Source: Opitutaceae bacterium
Lineage (GTDB): Bacteria; Verrucomicrobiota; Verrucomicrobiia; Opitutales; Opitutaceae
Direction of reading: 5' to 3'
Length of the DNA: 52,358 bases
Assembly (NCBI GenBank): GCA_947474995.1
Contig: CANJNJ010000015.1
Coordinates: forward strand, 1 to 52,358
Shown here: positions 24,777-33,118 of the stretch, in pieces
Position numbering within the stretch: position 1 is the first letter of the stretch
Layout of the letters: every line of letters begins with the position of its first letter
Notes under the pieces: generated by a model
Told to the model about the DNA's origin: nothing
Databases searched by the model: none
What the model saw: only the letters and a program-made list of their open reading frames with translations
Position numbers and translations under genes: made by a program

Positions 24777-26306
24777 TCAGATTTCGTAGCCCAAGCCCAT
24801 CGGCTCCCACGTGGTGGCCACGACGCCAGTTTGGCCAAATTCATCGAACCATTCGTGCACGCGGCGGCCAATGGCCCCCGTTTCGCGGTGGTGGGTGAAT
24901 TCATTCGTCGCCGGGTTATACGTGTAGTCGGTCGCCCACGCCGGGTGGTTGGCCGCCACGGCGGCGATCGCTTCCACGATGCGCTCGGCCTCCTCGTTGG
25001 TCGTCGTCGGATGAAACGAGAGCCGAACCCAGCCGGGCTTTTCCGATTTGTCGCCATCGCGGATGCGGTCGGTGATCGCCTGGGATTGCCCGGGCGAAAC
25101 GTGCAGCAGGTAGTGGCCGTACGTGCCGGCGCAGGAGCAACCCCCGCGCACCTGGATGCCGTAGCGATCGTTGAGCAGGCGGACGGCCAGGTTGTAATGC
25201 AGGTCGTCGATGTAGAACGAAAGGATGCCGAGGCGATCGCGGTGCTGGCCGGCGAGAAGATGCAGGCCGGGAATCGCCACGAGCCGATCCCACACCAAGT
25301 CCACCAACTCGTGCTCGCGCCGGAGAATATTCTCCGGGCCCATGGCCTCTTTTAGCCGCACGCAGAGCGCGGTGCGGATGGCCTGGGTGAAACCGGGCGT
25401 GCCGCCGTCCTCGCGCGCCTCAATGTCGTCGAAATACTTGTGCTCGCCCCAGGGGTTCGTCCAGTCGACCGTGCCGCCGCCCGGGTTGTCGGGAATGCGA
25501 TTGGTGTAGAGTTTCTTGTTGAAGATCAGCACGCCGCACGTGCCGGGGCCGCCGAGGAACTTGTGCGGCGAGAAATAGATCGCGTCGAGAAACTCGTCCG
25601 GGCGTGCGGCGGGGTGCAGGTCGATCGTGAGGTAAGGGGCGCTGGCCGCGAAATCCACGAAGCACACGCCACCGGCCCGGTGCATCAGGCCGGCGATGGC
25701 GTGATAGGGCGTGATGATGCCGGTGACGTTCGAGCAACTGGTAACGGCGGCGATTTTCACCTTTCGGTCGCGGTAGGTGGCGAGCAACTCGGCGAGGTGT
25801 GAGAGATCGACGAGGCCCTCGGCGTCAGCTTGGATCACGCGCACTTCGGCAACCGATTCGATCCAGGACGTCTGGTTGGAGTGATGCTCCATGTGCGTGA
25901 CAAAAACGATCGGCCGCTCCGCCGCGGGCCGCGTGACCACGTCGCGGTATTTTTCGTGCACGCGCAGGCCGAGGATGCGTTGAAACTTGTTCACGACTCC
26001 CGTCATGCCGGAGCCGTAGCAAATGATGGCGTCCTCGGCCGAGGCGTGGACGTGGGATTTGATGATCTGCAGGGCCTCGTGATACGCCCGCGTCATGGTC
26101 GTGCCCGTGACGGAGGTCTCGGTGTGCGTATTGCCGACGAATGGCGCGATTTCCTCGGCCATCATTTTTTCGATCGGCCCGAACATCCGGCCGCTGGCGG
26201 TCCAGTCGGCGTAGACGATACGCTGCCGGCCGAAGGGCGACTCGAAGTCCTGATCGATCCCGATGATATTGACGCGAAACGGAGCGAAATGGGACTCGAG
26301 ACTCAC
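24777..26306 (-). CDS. Class V aminotransferase-fold PLP enzyme (cysteine desulfurase/selenocysteine lyase-like)
   Basis: This enzyme of about 509 residues has the aminotransferase class V fold: YADWTASGRM near the start, HMEHHSNQTSW, CFVDFAASAPY and the PLP lysine in YFSPHKFLGGPGTCG. A conserved REDGGTPGF follows, then VRGGCSCAGTYGHYLL in the C-terminal half, a Cys-containing loop. It is longer than IscS/SufS (about 400) owing to a C-terminal extension. I use the GTG start at VSLESHFAPF; the 59-codon upstream extension runs into metW and lacks coding character. It follows metW on the same strand. The sulfur or amine substrate is not determined; it belongs to a less studied subgroup. Confidence 0.85.
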   Translation of the reverse strand: MSLESHFAPFRVNIIGIDQDFESPFGRQRIVYADWTASGRMFGPIEKMMAEEIAPFVGNTHTETSVTGTTMTRAYHEALQIIKSHVHASAEDAIICYGSGMTGVVNKFQRILGLRVHEKYRDVVTRPAAERPIVFVTHMEHHSNQTSWIESVAEVRVIQADAEGLVDLSHLAELLATYRDRKVKIAAVTSCSNVTGIITPYHAIAGLMHRAGGVCFVDFAASAPYLTIDLHPAARPDEFLDAIYFSPHKFLGGPGTCGVLIFNKKLYTNRIPDNPGGGTVDWTNPWGEHKYFDDIEAREDGGTPGFTQAIRTALCVRLKEAMGPENILRREHELVDLVWDRLVAIPGLHLLAGQHRDRLGILSFYIDDLHYNLAVRLLNDRYGIQVRGGCSCAGTYGHYLLHVSPGQSQAITDRIRDGDKSEKPGWVRLSFHPTTTNEEAERIVEAIAAVAANHPAWATDYTYNPATNEFTHHRETGAIGRRVHEWFDEFGQTGVVATTWEPMGLGYEI

Positions 26307-26352
26307 GATCGCGCAACCCTGCGCCCGATCACTCCGGGTCGCAAGCCGGACC

Positions 26353-26958
26353 TCACCGCGCCAAATCGTAGAGGGCGTAGCCGGCCAGGAGATTCGGGAA
26401 CGCACGGCAGGGGGTGTGCCAGTTGCCGGCCAGATGGGCGCGGCGGGCGATCCGGATTTCCTTCGCGGCGCAAAAATACTCAAAATCCGCCACCGAGACG
26501 GGATTGGCCGGCCGGCTTTCGAACCACTCGGTGGTGTAGACCTCGTTGCGAATCTTCCGCCCCTGGAGCAGGGAGTTCAGCCGGTTTTTCCAAAAGCCGT
26601 GATTGACGAATCCCACCGTCAGCGCGCGACCGACCCGCAGCGCCTCGAGAATCACCGCCGTGGGATCGGCCAGCTCCTGCACGGTGCGCGAGCAAATGAC
26701 GCGGTCGAAATGCTTGTCCGGAAACGCCCGCATGAATGACGTCATGTCACCCTGATAGGCCGTCAACCCGCGACGGACGCAGGCCGTGATCTTGTTGAAC
26801 TCGAGATCGACGCCGATGGCCGAGACCTGCTTGGTCTGGACGAGATAGTCGAGCAGCACGCCGGCGCCGCAGCCGAGATCGAGCACCCGGGTGCCGGGTT
26901 CGACCCAGTCCCCGATGATCTGCATGTCGACCGTGCGTTTTTCGATCCGCTTGCTCAT
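26353..26958 (-). CDS. metW: Methionine biosynthesis protein MetW
   Basis: This 201-residue Rossmann-fold methyltransferase-like protein has VLDLGCGAGVLLDYL as its SAM-binding motif. ICSRTVQELADPTAVILEALRVG and FVNHGFWKNRLNSLLQGR closely follow MetW. MetW partners homoserine O-acetyltransferase MetX, whose gene precedes it on the same strand. The catalytic role of MetW is not fully settled; it is needed for or stimulates MetX activity in several bacteria. The 159-base gap to metX contains a small inverted repeat. Confidence 0.93.
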   Translation of the reverse strand: MSKRIEKRTVDMQIIGDWVEPGTRVLDLGCGAGVLLDYLVQTKQVSAIGVDLEFNKITACVRRGLTAYQGDMTSFMRAFPDKHFDRVICSRTVQELADPTAVILEALRVGRALTVGFVNHGFWKNRLNSLLQGRKIRNEVYTTEWFESRPANPVSVADFEYFCAAKEIRIARRAHLAGNWHTPCRAFPNLLAGYALYDLAR

Positions 26959-27015
26959 GGGACAAAAGGAATTGGAGCGGCGGCCGGCTGAACTTGGATG
27001 CCCGGATTCATTTTA

Positions 27016-27084
27016 GCCACAGATGACACCCATGGGCACAAATGCCGGAGCAGTTTATTTGTGTTCATTGGTGTCATTTGTGGC
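27016..27084. repeat. Inverted repeat between metX and metW
   Basis: GCCACAGATGACACCCATGG (from 27016) is matched in inverse by 27058-27084, ending GGTGTCATTTGTGGC, with few mismatches. It could form a long hairpin in a metX-metW mRNA. It resembles the CCACGGAT repeats only loosely. Confidence 0.7.
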
Positions 27085-27117
27085 GGCGAAGCAACGGCTT
27101 GGTCTAATCGGTCGATT

Positions 27118-28314
27118 TCAGATCGAGTAGTCGAATTCGTACGGCTCTTCGCGTTCGAGGAAGCCGCGCACGAGGGCGTAGAGTTCCTCGGATTCGAGGA
27201 GAAACGAGTCGTGGCCGAGGTCGGTGGAGAGCTCGGCATAGCTCGCGCGTTTACCGGCGCGCATCAGGGCGAGTGCCAGGGCGCGGTTTTGTTCGGGCGG
27301 AAACAGCCAGTCGCTCGTGAACCCGACGATGAGCGCGTCGCCTTCGACGTGCGCAAACGCCTTCTCCAGCGACCCGTAGGCGTGGGCGAGGTCGAATTGA
27401 TCGAGCGCCCGGGTGATGTACAAATACGAATTCGCGTCGAAACGATTGATGAAGCTCTGCCCCTGGTGCCGCAGGTAGCCCTCCACTTCGAACTGCACAT
27501 CGAACGTGTAGGCATCGTTGTTGGCCCCGTCCTTTTTGCGCCGGCCGAATTTCCGGTCCATGCTCGCATCCGACACGTACGTGATGTGCGCCATCATCCG
27601 GGCAATCGCGAGTCCGACGCGCGGGCCGCCGTCCTTGGGGTAGTCGCCATGGTTCCACGCCGGATCCTGCATGATGGCCTGGCGGCCGACTTCGTTGAAC
27701 GCGATCGCCTGCGCGCTCTCGCGGCCGGTCGTCGCCATCGCGAGCACGCGCCGGGTGCTGCCGGGAAACTCGATCGCCGACAGCAGCGCAATCATCCCGC
27801 CCATCGAGCCGCCGATGATCGCGTGGACCTTGGCGACGCCCAGGTGATCGAGCAGCAGCTTTTGCGCGCGCACCATGTCGCGGATCGTGACGAAGGGGAA
27901 TTGGGTGCCGTAAGGCCGGCCCGTGGCCGGGTTGAGGGACGAGGGGCCGGTCGACCCCTGGCAGCCGCCCAGCACGTTCGCGCAGATTACATAGAAACGT
28001 CCCGTGTCGACGGCCTTGCCGGGCCCAATGAGATTGTTCCACCAGCCGGGCTTGCGATCGTCCGGCGAATGCCAGCCGGCGCAATGGTGGTCGCCACTCA
28101 ACGCGTGGCAGATCACGACAACGTTGTCGCGGGTGGCGTTGAGTTGGCCGTACGTTTCGTAGCGCAGCGTGAAACCGGGAAGGATCTGGCCGCTCTTGAA
28201 GGTGAACGGCTGCGCGTAGACGAAGTCGCACGGCGCCACGAGGCCGACCTCGCCGGGCGCGAGGTGGCGCGGCGCGGACTCCTTGGTCGGCGGCAGTTCG
28301 ACGTCGTCAGTCAT
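27118..28314 (-). CDS. metX: Homoserine O-acetyltransferase
   Basis: This 398-residue alpha/beta hydrolase transfers the acetyl group from acetyl-CoA to homoserine, the entry step to methionine by direct sulfhydrylation or transsulfuration. Diagnostic segments are CHALSGDHHCAGWH, NLIGPGKAVDTGRFYVICANVLGGCQGSTGPSS (shown in parts), and the nucleophile elbow GGSMGGM with catalytic serine. The C-terminal LGHDSFLLE contains the Asp/His partners. I use MTDDVELPP; an ATG 13 codons upstream is also in frame. Succinyl-CoA specificity, known in some MetX-like enzymes, cannot be excluded. Confidence 0.94.
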   Translation of the reverse strand: MTDDVELPPTKESAPRHLAPGEVGLVAPCDFVYAQPFTFKSGQILPGFTLRYETYGQLNATRDNVVVICHALSGDHHCAGWHSPDDRKPGWWNNLIGPGKAVDTGRFYVICANVLGGCQGSTGPSSLNPATGRPYGTQFPFVTIRDMVRAQKLLLDHLGVAKVHAIIGGSMGGMIALLSAIEFPGSTRRVLAMATTGRESAQAIAFNEVGRQAIMQDPAWNHGDYPKDGGPRVGLAIARMMAHITYVSDASMDRKFGRRKKDGANNDAYTFDVQFEVEGYLRHQGQSFINRFDANSYLYITRALDQFDLAHAYGSLEKAFAHVEGDALIVGFTSDWLFPPEQNRALALALMRAGKRASYAELSTDLGHDSFLLESEELYALVRGFLEREEPYEFDYSI

Positions 28315-28443
28315 CGGATGTGGCACCAAAGCACTCGCCCCGCCGGGTGGCAAGGGAGCGAACAGGGTTATGACGCGAGGCTTTTGGCGTCGCTCAAAGC
28401 CGGGGGACTTCCCTGTGGGGCGAAATGGCGGTGCTTCGAGTTC

Positions 28444-28505
28444 GTCGTTCCGCCTTTAGGCGGAAGGGGGTGGTCATCCTAGATTCCGCCGGAAGGCGGA
28501 ACGAC
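28444..28505. repeat. REP-like palindrome pair, TTCCGCC family (third copy)
   Basis: Two hairpins, TTCCGCCTTTAGGCGGAA (28448-28465) and TTCCGCCGGAAGGCGGAA (28484-28501), face each other. The outer GTCGTTCCGCC and GGCGGAACGAC ends are complementary. This BIME-like pair lies between yebC and metX. Confidence 0.8.
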
Positions 28506-28526
28506 CAACCAATCAACAATCCCCGC

Positions 28527-29273
28527 TCACACCTGCGCGGCCACGGCGTCGTCCATCTCTTCGTTCGAAAAGACCGTCTGCACATCGTCGATTTCCTCGA
28601 GCGCGTCGTGGAGTTCGACGATTTGTTTCGCGACGGCCGCGTCGGCGACCGGAACCGTGGTTGTCGGGATGTAGGCGATCTCGGCGCTCTCGGGCTTGAT
28701 GTCTTTTTGCTCGAGAGCGTGAGTCACCCGATCGTACGCCTGAACGCTGCAACGCACTTCGAAACCCTGCGCGCTGGCGATGACATCGTCGGCCCCGGCT
28801 TCGAGCGCGATTTCGAGCAAGGTGTCTTCGGCGATTCGTTCCTTCGTCACCAGAAACTGTCCAGCGTGCACGAACTGAAACGCCACGGCGCCGGTGCTCG
28901 CGAGGTTGCCCCCGTGGCGGGCGAAGGCCGAGCGCACGTCCTTGGCCGCGCGCTGCTTGTTGTCGGTTGTGACCTTGACGATGAAGGCCACGCCGCCGGG
29001 CCCGTAGCCCTCGTAGGTGATTTCCTCATAGACCACGCCGGGCAATTCGCCGGTGCCCTTCTTGATGGCGCGGTCGACGTTATCGGCGGGCATATTGGCC
29101 TCGCGCGCCTTCAGCACGAACGTGCGGAGCCGGGCGTTGCCCTGAGGATCGCCGCCGCCCGCCTTGGCGGCGAGGGTAATTTCCCGCGACAGTCGCGAGA
29201 AAATTTTCCCCCGGCGCGAATCCGTGACGGCTTTCAGCCGTTTGACTTTGGACCACTTGTTATGCCCCGCCAT
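28527..29273 (-). CDS. YebC/PmpR-family DNA-binding protein
   Basis: This 248-residue protein begins MAGHNKWSKVKRLKAVTDSRRGKIFSRLSREI (quoted here only to locate residues 1-32, the family hallmark, in short parts: MAGHNKWSKVK and GKIFSRLSREI). YEGYGPGGVAFIVKVTTDN and the acidic C-terminal EEIDDVQTVFSN match YebC. Members bind DNA as regulators and some assist translation of polyproline stretches. Length is standard. It lies downstream of yidC on the same strand, with an inverted repeat between them. Confidence 0.95.
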   Translation of the reverse strand: MAGHNKWSKVKRLKAVTDSRRGKIFSRLSREITLAAKAGGGDPQGNARLRTFVLKAREANMPADNVDRAIKKGTGELPGVVYEEITYEGYGPGGVAFIVKVTTDNKQRAAKDVRSAFARHGGNLASTGAVAFQFVHAGQFLVTKERIAEDTLLEIALEAGADDVIASAQGFEVRCSVQAYDRVTHALEQKDIKPESAEIAYIPTTTVPVADAAVAKQIVELHDALEEIDDVQTVFSNEEMDDAVAAQV

Positions 29274-29291
29274 GTTCCTGCGGAAGAGTAA

Positions 29292-29378
29292 CGTGTAAGG
29301 TTTAAAAGCGTAAGGTGCCGAAGCGGAAGCGGAATCTTTCGGCTACACGGTCATCGCTTCCACCTTAAACCTTGCACG
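29292..29378. repeat. Inverted repeat between yebC and yidC
   Basis: CGTGTAAGGTTTAA (29292-29305) and TTAAACCTTGCACG (29365-29378) are inverse copies with one mismatch. GCGTAAGGTG and CACCTTA give a partial inner pair. No gene is seen within it. Confidence 0.65.
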
Positions 29379-29386
29379 GCTTGGGG

Positions 29387-31201
29387 CTACTTCTTCCCCG
29401 GCGTGACGTTCTTGACCGTCTTGCCACCGGGACCGGTTTCCACCGCCGGCGCGTTGTCCACCGGATCCTTCGTGCGGTTGATCACCATTTGCTGGCCGAT
29501 GGTGAAGAGACCGTTGATCGTCGAATACAGCGAGAGGGCGCAGGAGAAACTGTAGCAAAACAAGGTGAAGATGAAGGGCATGAATTTCATCATCTTCATT
29601 TGCATATTGTCGGCCGAGGGCGTCGGGGTGAGGCGCATCTGGAAGAACATCGTGGCGCCCATCAGGAGCGGCATGATGTTGATCGGAATGCCGAAGACCA
29701 CGCCGATGGTGTCGGGGGCCGCGAGATCCTTGGCCCAGAGAAACGGGGCGAACCGCAGCTCGGCCGTACACTGGAGCATGGCGAAGAAACCGATGAACAA
29801 AGGGAATGTGATCAGCACGGGGATGCAGCCGCCGACGGGATTCACCTTGTGTTTCTTGAAGACCTCCATCGTCGCCTGCTGCTGCTTCTGGGGGTTGTCC
29901 TTGTACTTCTCCCGGATGGCCTGCATCTCGGGCTGCAGCTTGGCCATGCGCTTGGCGGAGCGGGACGCGGCGAGGGTGAAGGGCAGGCTGACGATTTTCA
30001 GGATCAGCGTCATGACGATGACCGCGACACCCCAGTTGCCGACCCAGTTGTGCGTCGCATTGAGGAGCACGTTCAGCGCCGGGGCGACATAGCCGCTGAG
30101 GAAGATCCGGTTGAAGAAGTACTGGGTGTAAGGCAGCACCTTGTCCTCCTTGTGTTCGAACTTCGCGAGCCGGCGGTATTCCTGCGGGCCGACGTAGAGC
30201 GAGCCGGTGAGTTTGGTGGTGGCGTGGCCGGCAAGCGCGGGCAGTTCGAAGCGGGCGGCGCCGGTCATGCCGACATTCGGGCGCTGGGAGATCGGAAACG
30301 GCGCGAGTTCGATGCGGCGGGCGATGATGCTGATGCCGGGTTTTTCGGGGGTGTAGATGCTGGCGAAGAACTGATTCTTGACGCCCGCCCACATGACCTG
30401 GCCGGGATTCTCGAGGACGGATTTTACGGGGCTGCCGGCGCCGACGAACGAGCCGATGCCCCCGCCTTCGAGGGCGGAGCGCTCGATGAATTTCGTGCTA
30501 TCCCCGTCGAAAGAGGCGACACTGAGATACTGACCGGTGTCGGTTTCGCTGACGAGCGTGGCGGTGCCGAGGCTGAGGCCGGCGCGCGGGAGCGGGGTGG
30601 TGGTGGGGGCGAGATTGCGGAAGATCGTCTCGTGGTGGAGTCGGTACGGATCGCTGCCGGGCTCGCTGGCCGCCATCAGGCGGTAGGTGCGGGTGACTTC
30701 CAGCTTGCCGTCGAGCACCGTGCGATACACGGCCTCGGAGGCCGAGGCGCGAACGAGTTCGTAGTGGGCATCTCGGCCCAAGCCGGGAAAATCCGTCAGC
30801 GCGAGGAGCGGATCCTCGTGGATATGGTTGAACAGGTAGAAGCCCGGCTGACCGAGGACGGCCGGATGTTTCTTGAACGCCACCTCACGCACCGCGCCGC
30901 CGAAATCGGTCAGCCGCGCCTCGATGAATTCGTTCGAGAGAGTGGTGATAACCGCGTTGGCGGCATCGTGACTAATGGCGGCGAAGGCCGTTTGATTGGC
31001 TTGGGCGGGAGCGTTGGCGGCCGTCGACGGGCCAGCCGTCGAGGTGCCGGCCGGGGTCGGACTTGCCGTCGGGGTCGCGGTGGGCGCGGTGGCCGTGGCG
31101 GCGAGGGCCGGGCTCGGGGGCAGGGGCTTCGGCGCGAAGTAAAGAACGGCGAACGCTGCGAGGAGCAGCGCGACGCCGATGGCCGTGTTTTTTTTGTCCA
31201 T
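29387..31201 (-). CDS. yidC: Membrane protein insertase YidC
   Basis: This 604-residue Oxa1-family insertase places proteins into the inner membrane with or without Sec. It has an N-terminal span (AIGVALLLAAFAVLYFA), an Ala/Pro/Thr-rich spacer, a large periplasmic domain (about residues 80-340) and the conserved C-terminal core from about 360: NWVGNWGVAVIVMTLILKI, LPFTLAASRSAKRMAKLQPE, GGCIPVLITFPLFIGFFAML and the last spans. The core arginine is in TLAASRSAKRM. It lies six bases after yidD in the classic rpmH-rnpA-yidD-yidC order. Confidence 0.96.
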   Translation of the reverse strand: MDKKNTAIGVALLLAAFAVLYFAPKPLPPSPALAATATAPTATPTASPTPAGTSTAGPSTAANAPAQANQTAFAAISHDAANAVITTLSNEFIEARLTDFGGAVREVAFKKHPAVLGQPGFYLFNHIHEDPLLALTDFPGLGRDAHYELVRASASEAVYRTVLDGKLEVTRTYRLMAASEPGSDPYRLHHETIFRNLAPTTTPLPRAGLSLGTATLVSETDTGQYLSVASFDGDSTKFIERSALEGGGIGSFVGAGSPVKSVLENPGQVMWAGVKNQFFASIYTPEKPGISIIARRIELAPFPISQRPNVGMTGAARFELPALAGHATTKLTGSLYVGPQEYRRLAKFEHKEDKVLPYTQYFFNRIFLSGYVAPALNVLLNATHNWVGNWGVAVIVMTLILKIVSLPFTLAASRSAKRMAKLQPEMQAIREKYKDNPQKQQQATMEVFKKHKVNPVGGCIPVLITFPLFIGFFAMLQCTAELRFAPFLWAKDLAAPDTIGVVFGIPINIMPLLMGATMFFQMRLTPTPSADNMQMKMMKFMPFIFTLFCYSFSCALSLYSTINGLFTIGQQMVINRTKDPVDNAPAVETGPGGKTVKNVTPGKK

Positions 31202-31207
31202 GAAAGA

Positions 31208-31606
31208 TTAGGCGGTTCGCCGGCACCAAGGCTTGAGGGCGGCGGTGGGCTGACGGGTCGGCGCCGGCGGAACCAGATCGAGCCCGCCCGGATGCCGCGG
31301 GGTGCATTTCACCAGCCGGCGCAGGGCGAGCCAGGTGCCGGCCATCGCGCCGTGTGTCCGAATGGCCTCCGCCGCGTAGTGGGAACACGTGGGGAAAAAT
31401 CGGCAGCCGCATGCGCCCGCAGTGATCACGGGCAAGGCGCGCGAAAGCGCACGCTGGTAAACCCGGATGAAGCCGAGGAGCAGCGAGGCAGGCAGGGGGA
31501 CGAGGGCCCGCAACCAACGACCAACGCGGAGTCGCGCGGAACCGGGCTGCTGGGTCCGAGGCGCCAGCAGGGAGCGCGAATCAAGGCGTGAAGCGGGCGC
31601 GCTCAT
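31208..31606 (-). CDS. yidD: Membrane protein insertion efficiency factor
   Basis: This 132-residue protein carries the YidD core: [15 protein letters not shown], then [23 protein letters not shown] and [17 protein letters not shown]. These cysteine-containing segments define the family. It assists YidC-mediated insertion at the inner face of the membrane. The N-terminal 30 and C-terminal 20 residues are extra compared with the usual 70-85-residue form, so the true start may be later. It overlaps rnpA by four bases. Confidence 0.93.
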   Translation of the reverse strand: MSAPASRLDSRSLLAPRTQQPGSARLRVGRWLRALVPLPASLLLGFIRVYQRALSRALPVITAGACGCRFFPTCSHYAAEAIRTHGAMAGTWLALRRLVKCTPRHPGGLDLVPPAPTRQPTAALKPWCRRTA

Positions 31607-32013
31607 TTATTTTCAACTTTCGCCACCGGTGAAATCTGCCGGCAGGCTTCGGCGAATTTTTGCTCCAGCTGGCCCACGGGCCAGTCGACCGCTGCGGCGC
31701 GGGCGATCAAGAGCAGATCGCAGCCGGCGGGGACAAGGGACTGGTGGTGGCGAAACATTTCACGGAGTCGACGTTTGGCGCGGTTGCGCCGGGTGGCGTC
31801 GCCCACCGCCGCCGTCGAGGCGATGACGCAGGCACGGACCGGGGGGATTTTTTCCGTTTTAATCTGGAGGCCGGCACTCAAGACCAGTGGCGGCGAAAGG
31901 TCGCGTTGCCTCCACCACACGGTGAACGCACGGCATTCCAAGCGCCGACCCTGTTCGCGCACCGCGCGAATATCGCCCTGGCGGCGCAGATGCTGCTCGG
32001 GGCGGAAACGCAT
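31603..32013 (-). CDS. rnpA: Ribonuclease P protein component
   Basis: This 136-residue basic protein binds RNase P RNA and helps it mature tRNA 5' ends. The RNR signature is present as [16 protein letters not shown], preceded by [34 protein letters not shown] near the N-terminus is also typical. A GTG ten codons upstream (32043) is an alternative start; the ATG at 32013 is preferred. It follows rpmH by 59 bases. Confidence 0.92.
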   Translation of the reverse strand: MRFRPEQHLRRQGDIRAVREQGRRLECRAFTVWWRQRDLSPPLVLSAGLQIKTEKIPPVRACVIASTAAVGDATRRNRAKRRLREMFRHHQSLVPAGCDLLLIARAAAVDWPVGQLEQKFAEACRQISPVAKVENK

Positions 32014-32072
32014 GGGCCGGAAACGCCAGGCCGGTGGACGCACTCGCGGGCGGGCGCGGCGGCCGATGGCAA

Positions 32073-32210
32073 TCAGACGACGGTCAGGCGCTTGCGGCCC
32101 TTGAGGCGGCGGGCTCTGATCACTTTGCGGCCGCCACGGGTGGCCATCCGGGCACGGTAACCGATCTTGCGGGCGCGCTTCTTGCGGTGCGGGCGGAATG
32201 TGGGTTGCAT
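32073..32210 (-). CDS. rpmH: 50S ribosomal protein L34
   Basis: This 45-residue, very basic protein reads [20 protein letters not shown] at its start and ends [12 protein letters not shown], clear L34. [19 protein letters not shown] and RGGRKVI give the signature. It is the first gene of the rpmH-rnpA-yidD-yidC series. dnaA, often next to rpmH, is absent; the next gene to the right is an unrelated phosphoesterase on the other strand. Confidence 0.95.
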   Translation of the reverse strand: MQPTFRPHRKKRARKIGYRARMATRGGRKVIRARRLKGRKRLTVV

Positions 32211-32432
32211 GATGTTTTAAGAAAAAGAGGGTCAGAAGTGCCCCAGCGCCCGGGGGGTGTCAAGGGTGGGGTTTAAGGGGTGGAAAAGCCATCAGAAGGA
32301 CGCGGTCCCCTCGGCTCGGTCGTGGCTTCCTGCTTCGAGGCTCGCCAAGGTGGGCCAGGCGCCGAGGCCCAGACGTGTTTCCGCGACCTTTTGCATGGTT
32401 TCCGAGGCCGAAATCCGCCAGCGTCGCTCGGC

Positions 32433-32873
32433 ATGCGTATTGCCGTTATTTCCGACACGCACGACCGCTATCCGGCCTCTTTGCCCGGCCGGTTGGCCGA
32501 CGCCGATGAGATCTGGCACTTGGGCGACGTCTGTGCGCCGGAGACATTGGTCGAGTTTGAACAACTCGGGCCGCCGTTGCGTGTGGTCGTGGGCAATTGC
32601 GATGACCATCCCGCCTGGCCCGAAATACTCACGCTCGAACGCGAAGGCCTGGTTTTCCATCTCGTTCATATACCTCCCCGCCGCGTGCCTCCCGGGGTCC
32701 ACGCCGTCCTGCACGGCCACACTCATGTGCCGCGGGATGAGATGGATCCCTCGGGCGTGCGTTGGTTGAACCCCGGCTGCATCACGCGGCCGAACCAGGG
32801 CGCGGCGGCGAGCTGGGCCTGGCTGACGGTCAAGCGCGGACGGCCGCTGCAGTGGGAATTCGTGCGCGTGTGA
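32433..32873 (+). CDS. YfcE/MJ0936-type metallophosphoesterase
   Basis: This 146-residue protein has the calcineurin-like metal-binding motifs: ISDTHD (residues 6-11), WHLGDV (about 28-33), VVGNCDD (about 53-59), LHGHTH (about 93-98) and LNPGC. It would hydrolyse phosphodiesters with two metal ions; YfcE-like proteins act on model phosphodiesters, but the natural substrate is unknown. I start at MRIAVISDTHD; 51 upstream codons of the same frame show no family match. It is divergent from rpmH. Confidence 0.9.
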   Translation: MRIAVISDTHDRYPASLPGRLADADEIWHLGDVCAPETLVEFEQLGPPLRVVVGNCDDHPAWPEILTLEREGLVFHLVHIPPRRVPPGVHAVLHGHTHVPRDEMDPSGVRWLNPGCITRPNQGAAASWAWLTVKRGRPLQWEFVRV

Positions 32874-32904
32874 CGCGGGCGCGCCCAACCAACGGCTGAG
32901 CAAA

Positions 32905-32954
32905 AATTCAGAAGCCAGGAAACCAGGATTTGGTTCATGGCTTCCTTCTGAATT
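32905..32954. repeat. Imperfect hairpin AATTCAGAAG...CTTCTGAATT
   Basis: AATTCAGAAGCCAGGAAACCA (split at 32905-32925) and its imperfect inverse copy at 32931-32954 form a stem with mismatches. The remainder of the 245-base gap up to 33118 contains a half copy of the TCATTCTGAGCG repeat (33071-33088) and no gene. Confidence 0.55.
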
Positions 32955-33118
32955 ATCCTTCTTCACGTCCATCCGCGCTATCCGCGGGACCCGGAATTTT
33001 TTGACCGTGGAAAAAAATCCGCCGGGTTTGTCTTATGCTCGGAGTGTCGTTAGCGCTCGCTCGATGTTTCGCTTCGTTCAGAATGACTCCGAATTTTGAT
33101 TATGGGTAAACCGTCCCG

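Noticed and set aside
28315-28440. Possible SAM riboswitch upstream of metX
   Set aside because: A GGTGCCACATCC-like piece lies next to the start codon, but the conserved GGAGGGA and GATGAA cores of the S-box and the SAM-II pattern are not present. A covariance-model search would decide it.
29372-31591. A 739-codon plus-strand open frame across yidC and yidD
   Set aside because: It is antisense to recognised yidC and yidD and has no family signature.
32211-32432. Replication origin near rpmH
   Set aside because: No dnaA gene, DnaA-box cluster or AT-rich unwinding region is visible in the gap; rpmH-rnpA-yidD-yidC alone does not prove oriC.
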